Under the pieces are notes generated by a model. That model saw only the letters and a program-made list of their open reading frames with translations. It was not told the origin of the DNA and ran no database searches. Below, one piece after another: positions 25,652 through 32,457 of a DNA stretch of 32,573 nucleotides; positions within the stretch are counted from its first letter, which is position 1; each line of letters starts with the position of its first letter. Both the position numbers and the translations under genes were made by a program. Source of the stretch: an uncultured Oxalobacteraceae bacterium (lineage in GTDB: Bacteria; Pseudomonadota; Gammaproteobacteria; Burkholderiales; Burkholderiaceae_D); NCBI GenBank assembly GCA_903862415.1, contig CAIOYD010000038.1, positions 1 through 32,573 on the forward strand, in the 5' to 3' direction.

Positions 25652-26517
25652 TGTTCAGAAATTCCTTCATGTTTGCCTGCCTGCTTGGAGCGTTGCTGTT
25701 TTTGTCTGGCTGCACCGTCACCCATCCGCCATCTGATCTGCAGGCCAATGCGCACCTGTCTGCGCTGACACCCGCTGCCCGTGATTTACTCAACTTGCCG
25801 GAACCTAAAGGAAAAGTGGCTGTGGCAGTGTATGGCATACGCGATCAGACCGGTCAATACAAGGCAGCACCTGACAGTTCGTTTTCCACTGCTGTCACGC
25901 AAGGCGCTTCTTCCATGCTGATTAGAGCGTTGCGTGATTCAGGCTGGTTTATTCCGGTCGAACGGGAAAACCTGCAAAACCTGCTCACCGAACGCAAAAT
26001 CGTGCGTGCCATGGAAGTGCCGCAGCCAGCCGGAACCCCGCCGATACAGATACCGCAATTGATTTCTGCCTCGGTGTTAATTGAGGGCGGCATTATTGCT
26101 TACGAGAGCAATGTCAGAACCGGCGGCGCAGGGGCGCGCTTTTTTGGCGTTGGTCTGGCTACACAATATCAAGTGGATCAGGTGACAGTCAATTTACGTA
26201 CCGTTGATGTACGCACGGGTCAGATTTTACAAAGCATATCGACCACCAAAACCATTTATTCCTATGAAGTTAATCCCAGCGTCTACAAGTTCGTCAACGT
26301 ACACGATTTGGTGGAAGTGGAAGCCGGATTCACCCGCAATGAACCAACCCAGCTTTGTGTGAGCGAAGCCATTGAAGCCGGTGTGGCACATTTAATCGCT
26401 CAGGGATTAAAGGATGGTAACTGGGCCTTAAAAGATACGGAAGCCATCGTCAATCCGGTGTTGCAACGTTATCTGAGCGAACGCGATACGGTCTATGAGA
26501 GGACGGCAGCGAAATGA
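25651..26517 (+). CDS. csgG: CsgG, outer-membrane curlin secretion channel
   Basis: A 288-aa lipoprotein that forms the nonameric outer-membrane pore for curlin export. The lipobox LFLSGC places the lipidated Cys at residue 21. Typical CsgG segments follow: VAVYGIRDQTGQYK, ASSMLIRALRDSGWFIPVER, ENLQNLLTERKI, ASVLIEGGIIAYESN and GGAGARFFGVG, and the VDVRTGQIL strand. Size and order match E. coli CsgG. It overlaps csgB by 4 bases (ATGA at 26514-26517). Confidence 0.97.
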   Translation: MFRNSFMFACLLGALLFLSGCTVTHPPSDLQANAHLSALTPAARDLLNLPEPKGKVAVAVYGIRDQTGQYKAAPDSSFSTAVTQGASSMLIRALRDSGWFIPVERENLQNLLTERKIVRAMEVPQPAGTPPIQIPQLISASVLIEGGIIAYESNVRTGGAGARFFGVGLATQYQVDQVTVNLRTVDVRTGQILQSISTTKTIYSYEVNPSVYKFVNVHDLVEVEAGFTRNEPTQLCVSEAIEAGVAHLIAQGLKDGNWALKDTEAIVNPVLQRYLSERDTVYERTAAK

Positions 26518-26999
26518 ACCCAAAGGATTTTATGCAACCCTGTCGCCCTTTTGTAAAAAACACCCGCGCTAGCCTGGTGTTCGCCACATTGAGTCTGATG
26601 CAGTGCCTGCAGTTGACACCGGCCGTCGAGTCCGGAATTAACACGGCTGGCATGCTGGAACAACCCAGTTTGCAGGGGCAGATAAGCGACTATGCACAAC
26701 ATGGCAGCAACCATGCCTTGGTTGAACAGGACGGCAGCAGCCATCAGGCGATACTTTCGCAAACGGGTTACGCCAACGGCAGCAGCCTGTTGCAAACCGG
26801 TACCTTAAATGAAAGCACCATCACCCAATCCGGTCTGTATAACCAGGCCACGGTTACGCAGGGTGGTGTGGGAAACAAAGCCAATGTCGATCAGTTGGGA
26901 ACTCAGGACAGCGCCTTAATTGAGCAATTGGGTAACGGCCATATCGCCACCATCACGCAATATGGCAGTCATATGCATGCAACAATAATTCAGCATTAA
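26514..26999 (+). CDS. csgB: Minor curlin, CsgB-like nucleator
   Basis: A 161-aa exported curlin-repeat protein. After an N-terminal signal region (LVFATLSLMQC core) there are about five repeats of ~22 residues with the Q-x-G-x-x-N/S curlin pattern, such as ILSQTGYANGSSLLQTG, ITQSGLYNQATVTQGG and IEQLGNGHIATITQYGS. The number and size match E. coli CsgB, which seeds amyloid fibre growth on the cell surface. The assignment to CsgB rather than a second CsgA rests on length, on degenerate last repeats (GSHMHATIIQH) and on the order before a longer curlin gene. The start codon overlaps the csgG stop. Confidence 0.82.
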   Translation: MNPKDFMQPCRPFVKNTRASLVFATLSLMQCLQLTPAVESGINTAGMLEQPSLQGQISDYAQHGSNHALVEQDGSSHQAILSQTGYANGSSLLQTGTLNESTITQSGLYNQATVTQGGVGNKANVDQLGTQDSALIEQLGNGHIATITQYGSHMHATIIQH

Positions 27000-27054
27000 G
27001 GGGAACTGAATTGTTTTTTTACTCCACCCTTTTCTATCAATCAAGGGAATAAAA

Positions 27055-28179
27055 ATGAAATTAACCAAAATCGCCGCAGTTATCATTGCCTGCATCAGCA
27101 CCGGAGCTTACGCTGGTGATAACAATACCTCCAATTCAACCCAAAACGGCACCTACAACCGTGCTTATCTGCAACAACTGTTGACGGATTCTTCCAGCAT
27201 TAGTGTGACTCAACAGGGTACCAATAACGTAGCCGGTCACCCGATTGATCAGTCAGTCCTGGGAATCATTCAACAAAATTCCTCCAATGTTACCGCTGTC
27301 CTCAATCAAAATGGCAACGCCAATTCGGCCACCATTCAACAAATCGCCAGTAACGGCACCAGCGTGAGTGTGAGTCAAAGCGGCGATAGCAATACATCAG
27401 ACAATACCCAAAATCAAAGCAGCTTATCTAGTAGTGTGACGGTGAGTCAGTCAGGTAACAGCAATAATGCCCGCGACGACCAGCTAAACGGCAATAGCGC
27501 GACCACGGCAACCGTCAGCCAGCTGGCATCAAACAATGGATCTTCTCAGATCTACCAGTCAAACAATATCAACTCCGATGCGACTGTGAGCCAAAGCGGC
27601 ACCAGCAATCGTGGTTTTATCGGACAATGGGATAGCATCAGTGCCTCCGGAAAAATTACGCAAAATGGCGACAATAACGAAGGTCAGATGCAGCAGAATC
27701 AAACGATTGCGACCTTGGGAAGTATTACCCAAAGCGGCAGTTCAAATACCGGCGTGGTCAGTCAATACCAAACCAATGGTGAGCAGGCAACGATTGTACA
27801 ATCAGGTACAGGTAACTTTGCCCAGGCAATCCAGAGTTTTGTCGATAATTCCGCCATTGGTGGACAGAGTTCTGATTTTATTCACATCACTGAAGTTGGC
27901 CAAAACAACGTGGCGACTTCAGGTCAGTCAGGCCCTGGCGGCACCATAGTGGTGAACCAAAATGGTAACAACAATATGGCTTTCTCTAATCAACAAGGCA
28001 TTAATGATGCCAGCATTGATCAGACAGGTCTGGGAAATAATGCCACTATCATGCAAGTATCCCAGGCTACTAACGGCAATACCCAAAACCTGGCTTATAT
28101 AGCGCAAACTGGCAATTTCAACATAGCGTCAGCCAATCAAAATGGCGTCAATAATCGTGTGCGGATCGTTCAAAACTAA
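27055..28179 (+). CDS. csgA: Large major curlin, CsgA-like amyloid subunit (~14 repeats)
   Basis: A 374-aa secreted amyloid subunit. A clean signal peptide (to AYA at 20) is followed by about 14 curlin repeats of 21-26 residues. The recurring core is S/T-x-I/V-x-Q-x-G-x-x-N, for example VSVSQSGDSN, VTVSQSGNSN, ATVSQSGTSN, KITQNGDNN, SITQSGSSN and AYIAQTGNFN; Asn, Gln, Ser, Thr and Gly dominate. E. coli CsgA has five repeats and about 150 residues, so this subunit is over twice as long. AAGGGAAT at 27043-27050 is a good ribosome-binding site before ATG 27055. It lies 55 bases after csgB. The exact repeat count depends on how degenerate copies are scored. Confidence 0.88.
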   Translation: MKLTKIAAVIIACISTGAYAGDNNTSNSTQNGTYNRAYLQQLLTDSSSISVTQQGTNNVAGHPIDQSVLGIIQQNSSNVTAVLNQNGNANSATIQQIASNGTSVSVSQSGDSNTSDNTQNQSSLSSSVTVSQSGNSNNARDDQLNGNSATTATVSQLASNNGSSQIYQSNNINSDATVSQSGTSNRGFIGQWDSISASGKITQNGDNNEGQMQQNQTIATLGSITQSGSSNTGVVSQYQTNGEQATIVQSGTGNFAQAIQSFVDNSAIGGQSSDFIHITEVGQNNVATSGQSGPGGTIVVNQNGNNNMAFSNQQGINDASIDQTGLGNNATIMQVSQATNGNTQNLAYIAQTGNFNIASANQNGVNNRVRIVQN

Positions 28180-28213
28180 GTAACACCATCCACGAACAAC
28201 CGCAGCCTGCAGT

Positions 28214-28240
28214 CAACCTCGCTTTGTACCAGGCGGGTTG
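28214..28240. terminator. Possible hairpin between convergent csgA and HPP-CBS genes
   Basis: CAACC(T)CGC at 28214-28222 can pair with GCGGGTTG at 28233-28240 with one bulged base and a 10-base loop. It lies midway in the 87-base gap between two convergent genes. Neither strand shows a U-run after the stem, so an intrinsic terminator is uncertain. Confidence 0.3.
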
Positions 28241-28266
28241 ATTGCCCGACCCAAGTCTGCACTACC

Positions 28267-29445
28267 TCAACTCTCTGATTGACGAGTCATTTCCGTCAGG
28301 CGCCCATGATAAAGTCCGGCGATTAAATCCGAGTTAGTGACGATGCCTACGAGTCGGCGTTCAGAATTGACGATAGGAATATGTCGATGACTTTGGGTTG
28401 AAATTAAACCAACCAATTCTGTGACCGGCATCTGTTCCATGGCAGTCCGGACCTTGCGCGTCATGATTTGCCCAACCACTTCAGGTTGATCCGAATGGGT
28501 ACTCTGTGTCCCGCGCAGGAAGCGACGAAATTTATCGGCGTAACCGCGATAGTGATGTAATTCGGCATGGCGGATAAAATCAGCCAGCGTGACAATGCCG
28601 ATGACTCGTCTTACCGTATCCACCACTGGCAATGCTTTGATATGGTGCTGATGCAGCAATGTCCAGGCCTGTTGCAATTCGGTGCCGAATTCCACCGTGA
28701 CGACTTCGCGCGACATGATGTCAGCGCAAACAATGGCGCCAAAGCGACGCTGGTAAGCATGCAGTTCAGCCTGCAGCAGCAGCGCTTCCAGATCGTCACG
28801 ACTAACATCGAGAATTTCATTGTGGCGCGCCAGCACATAATCCAGATCGGCGGAATTAAAGCCTGGTCGGGCGGCATCCGGAGTTTCATTTTCTGCTGCC
28901 GCATGGCGGGCCAGGACACTGTGCGGATAGCGATGACGGGTCAGATTATTAAATACCAGTGCGACGCCCAGCAAAAGCAGAGAATTGATACCGATAGGCA
29001 CCAGTAAAAAGTGATAACCCTGGGCGTGTATCAGTGGCCCACCCAGCACCGCCGTCAGTGCGACCGCGCCGCTGGGTGGATGCAGACAGCGCAATGCCAC
29101 CATGGCAGCAATTGATGCCGCCAACGCCAAAGCCGCAGCAAGCATCGGATCGGCGATCCACTGCGTACAAGTCACCCCCAGCGCTGCCGAAATCAGATTG
29201 CCACCCATGATAGACCAGGGTTGTGCCAGCGGACTGGATGGCAGTGCAAACAACAGCACCGCCGAAGCGCCCATGGGAGCTACCAGCAGTGGCAGAGATG
29301 AATCGTTACCGACAAGCAGGCGACTGATCACACCCGTTAAAAAAATGCCGAGCAAGGCGCCACAGCAGGCGCGCAGCCGTTCTGTATGATTGACAGTAGC
29401 CTGCCGCGGGATAAAACCGTGCAGCCAGTTTAAAAGTAAAGGCAC
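28267..29445 (-). CDS. HPP-family membrane protein fused to two CBS domains
   Basis: A 392-aa inner-membrane protein. Residues ~1-170 hold four to six hydrophobic helices of the HPP family, including the name-giving motif at 122-124 in RCLHPPSGAVALTAVLGG. Two CBS domains follow at about 240-300 and 323-380 (IMSREVVTVE..., then IMTRKVRTAME...), each ending in the usual G-I-V-T-x-x-D. CBS pairs bind adenine nucleotides and often gate transporters; some HPP proteins have been linked to nitrite transport, but the substrate here is unknown. The start is GTG 29445, because GAAGGA lies 5 bases upstream and the ATG further upstream falls before it. Confidence 0.87.
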   Translation of the reverse strand: MPLLLNWLHGFIPRQATVNHTERLRACCGALLGIFLTGVISRLLVGNDSSLPLLVAPMGASAVLLFALPSSPLAQPWSIMGGNLISAALGVTCTQWIADPMLAAALALAASIAAMVALRCLHPPSGAVALTAVLGGPLIHAQGYHFLLVPIGINSLLLLGVALVFNNLTRHRYPHSVLARHAAAENETPDAARPGFNSADLDYVLARHNEILDVSRDDLEALLLQAELHAYQRRFGAIVCADIMSREVVTVEFGTELQQAWTLLHQHHIKALPVVDTVRRVIGIVTLADFIRHAELHHYRGYADKFRRFLRGTQSTHSDQPEVVGQIMTRKVRTAMEQMPVTELVGLISTQSHRHIPIVNSERRLVGIVTNSDLIAGLYHGRLTEMTRQSES

Positions 29446-29462
29446 AAAATTCCTTCATGAGC

Positions 29463-29509
29463 GTTTCGATTCCACATGGGCTTTTGGCAACGCATTATGG
29501 AAGCGAAAC
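29463..29509. repeat. Inverted repeat at the end of the methyltransferase gene
   Basis: GTTTCGATTCCA (29463-29474) and TGGAAGCGAAAC (29498-29509) are inverted copies with one mismatch, separated by 23 bases. The right arm covers the methyltransferase stop codon. It may end that minus-strand transcript, although no U-run follows. Confidence 0.4.
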
Positions 29510-30193
29510 AATATTTTTTCTTGCCACTACCTGTAACTGAGCAACCGCACTCCGTATTGTCTGATCGATGGGTATTTGACGACTTAAAAATAATTGATTT
29601 TGAAATTTTTCAAGCAGAGTGCCATCCATTTTTAGCTTCTTAGATAATCTTCTGAAAGCGCGATACCACAATGGAAATTTTTTCACAACGTCAGGTACCG
29701 GGTGCTTAGTTTGCAGCTTGTAATCATAATGTCTGTCATGGGTTTCGACGGAGACTATTTCTGAGTTCGGCAATGAGGAAACCAGATCAAAAATATTATA
29801 GGAAACCGGAGACCAACTTTTTTCTTTTTTCAGTGTAAAAGTTGCCTTGTGATCGCCATTGAAACGGCTCGGCCAAAACCCCTGTTCATACAGATCCTCG
29901 TCCGGAACCACAAGAACCAGATAACCACCTGGTTTTATAAGCTTCCACCATTCCAATAGAGCATTTTCTGGTTCATACATATGTTCCAGGCAATGACTGC
30001 TATGAACTGCATCGTAAGAATTTATTTCGCGAAACTGCGTGATGTGGTTCGCATCGCCTTCTTCATGATCAAACCTTTCAGCCCCGGCACATACCAAATC
30101 ATTTCCTGCGCCAATATCGATAACTTTGCCGGACAGATATTTTTGAATAAAATGCTCTCCACGGATTTCATTGGTCTTTTTCGATTCGTCCAT
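29495..30193 (-). CDS. SAM-dependent class I methyltransferase, orphan
   Basis: A 232-aa Methyltransf_11-like enzyme. Motif I is VIDIGAGND (26-32), followed by the acidic residue region and the post-I segment YDAVHSSHCLEH, then the KPGGYLVLVVPDED block; these define the SAM-binding fold. The remaining C-terminal part, rich in Lys and aromatic residues, should determine the acceptor, which I cannot identify. ATG 30193 is chosen because AAAGG lies 6 bases upstream; a TTG extension to 30253 has no ribosome-binding site. The gene is more AT-rich than its neighbours and has no operon partner, so acquisition by transfer is possible. Relatives of this type often sit in surface-polysaccharide clusters, but nothing here shows that role. 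Confidence 0.8.
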   Translation of the reverse strand: MDESKKTNEIRGEHFIQKYLSGKVIDIGAGNDLVCAGAERFDHEEGDANHITQFREINSYDAVHSSHCLEHMYEPENALLEWWKLIKPGGYLVLVVPDEDLYEQGFWPSRFNGDHKATFTLKKEKSWSPVSYNIFDLVSSLPNSEIVSVETHDRHYDYKLQTKHPVPDVVKKFPLWYRAFRRLSKKLKMDGTLLEKFQNQLFLSRQIPIDQTIRSAVAQLQVVARKNIVSLP

Positions 30194-30253
30194 ATCAGCC
30201 TTTTTTTGCTTTGATAGTGTGTGTAAATTTGTTTCCTTTTTTATATGTGCCAA

Positions 30254-30474
30254 TTTAGCATATGTATGTCGCAGGTTTAAATTTTATTTAAGGCGTTGAT
30301 GACCACTCACGTGCCTCAACAATTCAATCTTCCCATGATAAAGCATATACGAATGCCATTTTCTGCTGTACAACATTATGTAGGATTGCCACCATTTTCC
30401 AGGTATATATGTTTAATCGAATCTGTTGGCGGCAAAGTATCCAAAACCGCAATCAAGCACATGGGTTGAAATAG
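30254..30474. other. Gene-free AT-rich gap
   Basis: This 221-base stretch between the divergent methyltransferase and a small membrane-protein gene contains no supported coding frame, RNA or clear palindrome. It should contain both promoters, but I could not choose reliable -35/-10 elements. Confidence 0.4.
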
Positions 30475-30891
30475 ATGAACAGCGCCGCCGCCATTTTTCA
30501 AGAATACTTAAGACCATGGAAGCTAGCAACGCTGGCTGTTGGCGTCGGCTTGCTTGTTATCGGATCATTTTATTACCAGGCTCCAGACTGGGATATTCCG
30601 ATTAGCTTGATTATGGCGTTATTTGCCTACTTATTCGCTCCCTGGAGTATGCGTGTCATACTCGAAAGGCGGTGGAGAATGTGGCCCGCCATGCTTTTCC
30701 TTACATGGTTTACTGTTGATGGGTGTTATGCGATCTATTGGCACTTTAAAAATCCGGTTGCGCTGGACTTGATGAGAGAAGTTAATTTTCCGGCGTCGTT
30801 ATCCCTCTATGGGATCTGTGGAATTATTTGGTTATATAACGGGAGTATTAAGGAGTTGCTCTTGGAGGTATGGTCATTAAAAATAAAATGA
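30475..30891 (+). CDS. Small multi-pass membrane protein, unknown function
   Basis: A 138-aa protein with about four predicted membrane helices: residues ~18-34 (LATLAVGVGLLVIGSF), ~42-58, ~70-90 (MWPAMLFLTWFTVDG) and ~107-122 (LSLYGICGIIWLYNG). The loops are short and carry positive charges (RVILERRWR). I do not recognise a family or active-site motif. The start ATG 30475 lacks a strong ribosome-binding site. Its last 15 bases overlap a convergent small minus-strand frame. The hydrophobic periodicity and clean frame support a real gene. Confidence 0.65.
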   Translation: MNSAAAIFQEYLRPWKLATLAVGVGLLVIGSFYYQAPDWDIPISLIMALFAYLFAPWSMRVILERRWRMWPAMLFLTWFTVDGCYAIYWHFKNPVALDLMREVNFPASLSLYGICGIIWLYNGSIKELLLEVWSLKIK

Positions 30892-31086
30892 TAAGGCACG
30901 GTATTGCTGGCAAATGATAGAGGCAAGTATTCCGGTCCAGCACGAATGGCCATTCAGGTTGATCGTGACAATTTTAGGTAATTCAGTCTTTTTTAACTGG
31001 TAGTACATCCACGCCCTGCCTTTAAAATCATATTCATAATGAATAAAAGGTCCATTAGCAGTGTAGATGTATAAATTAGGCTCCAT
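30877..31086 (-). CDS. Small hypothetical protein (69 aa)
   Basis: A short frame starting at ATG 31086 with AAGGT 6 bases upstream, a better ribosome-binding site than many larger genes here. The product (MEPNLYIYTANGPFIHYEYD...) is rich in aromatic residues and has no signal peptide or clear membrane helix; a Cys pair occurs near the end (CWTGILASIIC). It matches no family I know. It begins 44 bases after the stop of the DUF4184-like gene on the same strand, so both may be in one transcript. Its 3' end overlaps the convergent gene by 15 bases. Real gene status is moderately supported. Confidence 0.5.
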   Translation of the reverse strand: MEPNLYIYTANGPFIHYEYDFKGRAWMYYQLKKTELPKIVTINLNGHSCWTGILASIICQQYRALSFYF

Positions 31087-31130
31087 CTTTTACCTTGTAT
31101 TTAATCAACAGGAAGACTATTACATTCAGT

Positions 31131-31649
31131 TTATTTGGCCCGCCCGGTCCACCTCAAGATTAACCAAACTATCGCACCTAAAATACCGGCGACCAAACAC
31201 AGTTGATATATCTCGTCATGTGAAATTAGACCAATTAACGGATTAGCCTGTGAAAACGGTGCTAATGGATGCATATCAAAGTGCATCAAGCTGTCGAGCG
31301 CGACATGACTCAAGGTGCCGAAAAGCGCAGAAAATATCACGGTAGCTTTTGACACAACTTCTGGCAGTTCCAGCCAAAGCAATCGATGGAAATGAATCTC
31401 CTTATTCCACCTCTTCAACACTAGTTTGCAGAGACTGGGCGAAATGAGTGACACCAGAAATGCAATCCCTAACGCCCCCAGAATGGTGTGCGTGGGGCCA
31501 TGAAGAACCTCCGCGCCGGTCAACATGCCAATACCTGGCTCAATGTCCATTACGATCTGGGCAATGCCAAAGGTGATCACACTAAAATGGCGGTTAAACA
31601 CCGGCTTGGCAATGAGCGCGGCGCCCATATGAAATGGTGTGAAGGGCAT
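31131..31649 (-). CDS. Integral membrane protein, DUF4184/YdjM-like metal-dependent hydrolase type
   Basis: A 172-aa membrane protein. I start it at ATG 31649 (MPFTPFHMGAALIAKP), the usual N-terminus of this family; the frame is open further upstream only because it runs through the tRNA fragment. Conserved polar residues in helices suggest a metal site: H7, D35/E37 (IVMDIEPG), H50 and H54 (LHGPTHTILGA), and H115, D119, H123, D125, H127 in SHVALDSLMHFDMHP. Proteins of this type are annotated as membrane-bound metal-dependent hydrolases, but the reaction is not known. The gene is on the host side of the tRNA-Phe scar. Confidence 0.78.
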   Translation of the reverse strand: MPFTPFHMGAALIAKPVFNRHFSVITFGIAQIVMDIEPGIGMLTGAEVLHGPTHTILGALGIAFLVSLISPSLCKLVLKRWNKEIHFHRLLWLELPEVVSKATVIFSALFGTLSHVALDSLMHFDMHPLAPFSQANPLIGLISHDEIYQLCLVAGILGAIVWLILRWTGRAK

Positions 31650-31736
31650 TCTTATATTCCCGGAGTTAATATTAATGGCCAAAACAAAAGGGCTACCAAC
31701 TGAAGCAGGCATCCCTTTGTTCTTACTACTTAATCT

Positions 31737-31781
31737 TGGTGACCCGTGGCGGAATCGAACCACCGACACAAGGATTTTCAA
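31737..31781 (-). pseudogene. tRNA-Phe 3' fragment (attachment-site scar)
   Basis: On the minus strand, 31781-31737 reads as the 3' 45 bases of a tRNA-Phe: anticodon loop TTGAAAA (anticodon GAA), 3' anticodon stem TCCTT, variable GTGTC, T arm GGTGG-TTCGATT-CCGCC, acceptor strand ACGGGTC, A and CCA. The five bases before the loop are GTTCC instead of the required AAGGA, and no D arm or 5' acceptor strand follows further upstream. It is therefore not a functional tRNA but the duplicated 3' end left by integration of a mobile element. Host DNA should be on the CCA side (left) and the element on the right. Confidence 0.88.
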
Positions 31782-32139
31782 GGAACACGTTAGTCACAAA
31801 GCCAATATTCATGCGGTTTGCAGCGGAAAACTGAGATATGCGCTACAGATTGAATTATCACAAAACTTATTTTTTTGGCTGCTATATTGCCAATATTCTC
31901 GCTGCTAAAGCTGCTAAAGCTGCTAATTTGCAACGTAAATTTAATTTACTTTGCGTGGCAAATGGAAAAGAGTGGGGTAATGTGCAAGCAAATTTGTTGA
32001 AAGTTTTGATCTTCACATTGCTTGTGAGAAGTTGCTGTAATTTCAAATGCATAAAAGATGCCGCGAAATTATTTGTTTGTCATGTTTCGCGACATCTTTT
32101 TGGTTCTATGGTTCAATTTTATCTTGATTCGTCAGAATA
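31782..32139. other. Gene-poor AT-rich DNA, probable end of an integrated element
   Basis: 358 bases with no gene I can support. A plus-strand frame of about 100 codons (31838-32143) has no ribosome-binding site and no recognisable product. GCTGCTAAA occurs in tandem near 31902-31926. The long inverted repeat at 32053-32100 is listed separately. Composition is more AT-rich than the DNA left of the tRNA fragment, which fits foreign origin. Confidence 0.45.
32053..32100. repeat. Long inverted repeat / terminator-like hairpin
   Basis: AAAAGATGCCGCGAAA (32053-32068) and TTTCGCGACATCTTTT (32085-32100) pair over 16 positions with a single mismatch and a 16-base loop. The right arm continues into TTTTTGG. 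It could terminate plus-strand transcription, terminate the TM2-protein transcript on the minus strand, which ends 40 bases away, or be a recombinase site near the element end. Confidence 0.6.
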
Positions 32140-32457
32140 CTAACTGGTCATTTTAATGGCCATTAAAATTTCATGCGCTTTTTTTCTGTTGAATTCATGG
32201 GTGCGAGATTTTGCACTAAACCAATCAATAATTGTCAAAATCCCACATCCACCAAAAGTGAGTAATTTAAGAACTCCCATACCAGTATCGCCTAACATGA
32301 ATCTATCAACACCACACGCACCTAAAACTACTGCCAACACGAGTATTGTCCCAGGATCCTTCTTTACCGAATCATACTGCTGTGAAAATAACATTTTTTG
32401 TTGATCAGTCAATTCCTTAGTGAGCATTCCCTGCTCCATTGGAGTAAATTCAGCCAT
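32140..32457 (-). CDS. TM2-domain membrane protein
   Basis: A 105-aa protein with a TM2 domain: two membrane helices (about 36-50 and 58-78) joined by the diagnostic turn GVDRFMLGDTGMG, then GGCGILTIIDWF. The first ~35 residues are polar (QQKMLFSQQYDSVKKD). TM2 proteins are common in bacteria, but their function is not established. ATG 32457 is preceded by AAAGGAAAA 9 bases upstream, a good ribosome-binding site. It lies right of the tRNA-Phe fragment and is probably cargo of the integrated element. Confidence 0.85.
   Translation of the reverse strand: MAEFTPMEQGMLTKELTDQQKMLFSQQYDSVKKDPGTILVLAVVLGACGVDRFMLGDTGMGVLKLLTFGGCGILTIIDWFSAKSRTHEFNRKKAHEILMAIKMTS

Noticed and set aside
27055-28179. 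Repetitive DNA that could be mistaken for a CRISPR or satellite array
   Set aside because: The repeats vary in length and wording at DNA level and are explained by curlin repeats in one open frame.
31650-31781. Upstream extension of the DUF4184-like protein
   Set aside because: The first residues would be translated from the tRNA-Phe fragment, and the family's usual start MPFTPFH lies at 31649.
31838-32143. Plus-strand frame of about 101 codons right of the tRNA fragment
   Set aside because: No ribosome-binding site, no recognisable domain, and it runs through the long inverted repeat; probably noncoding.
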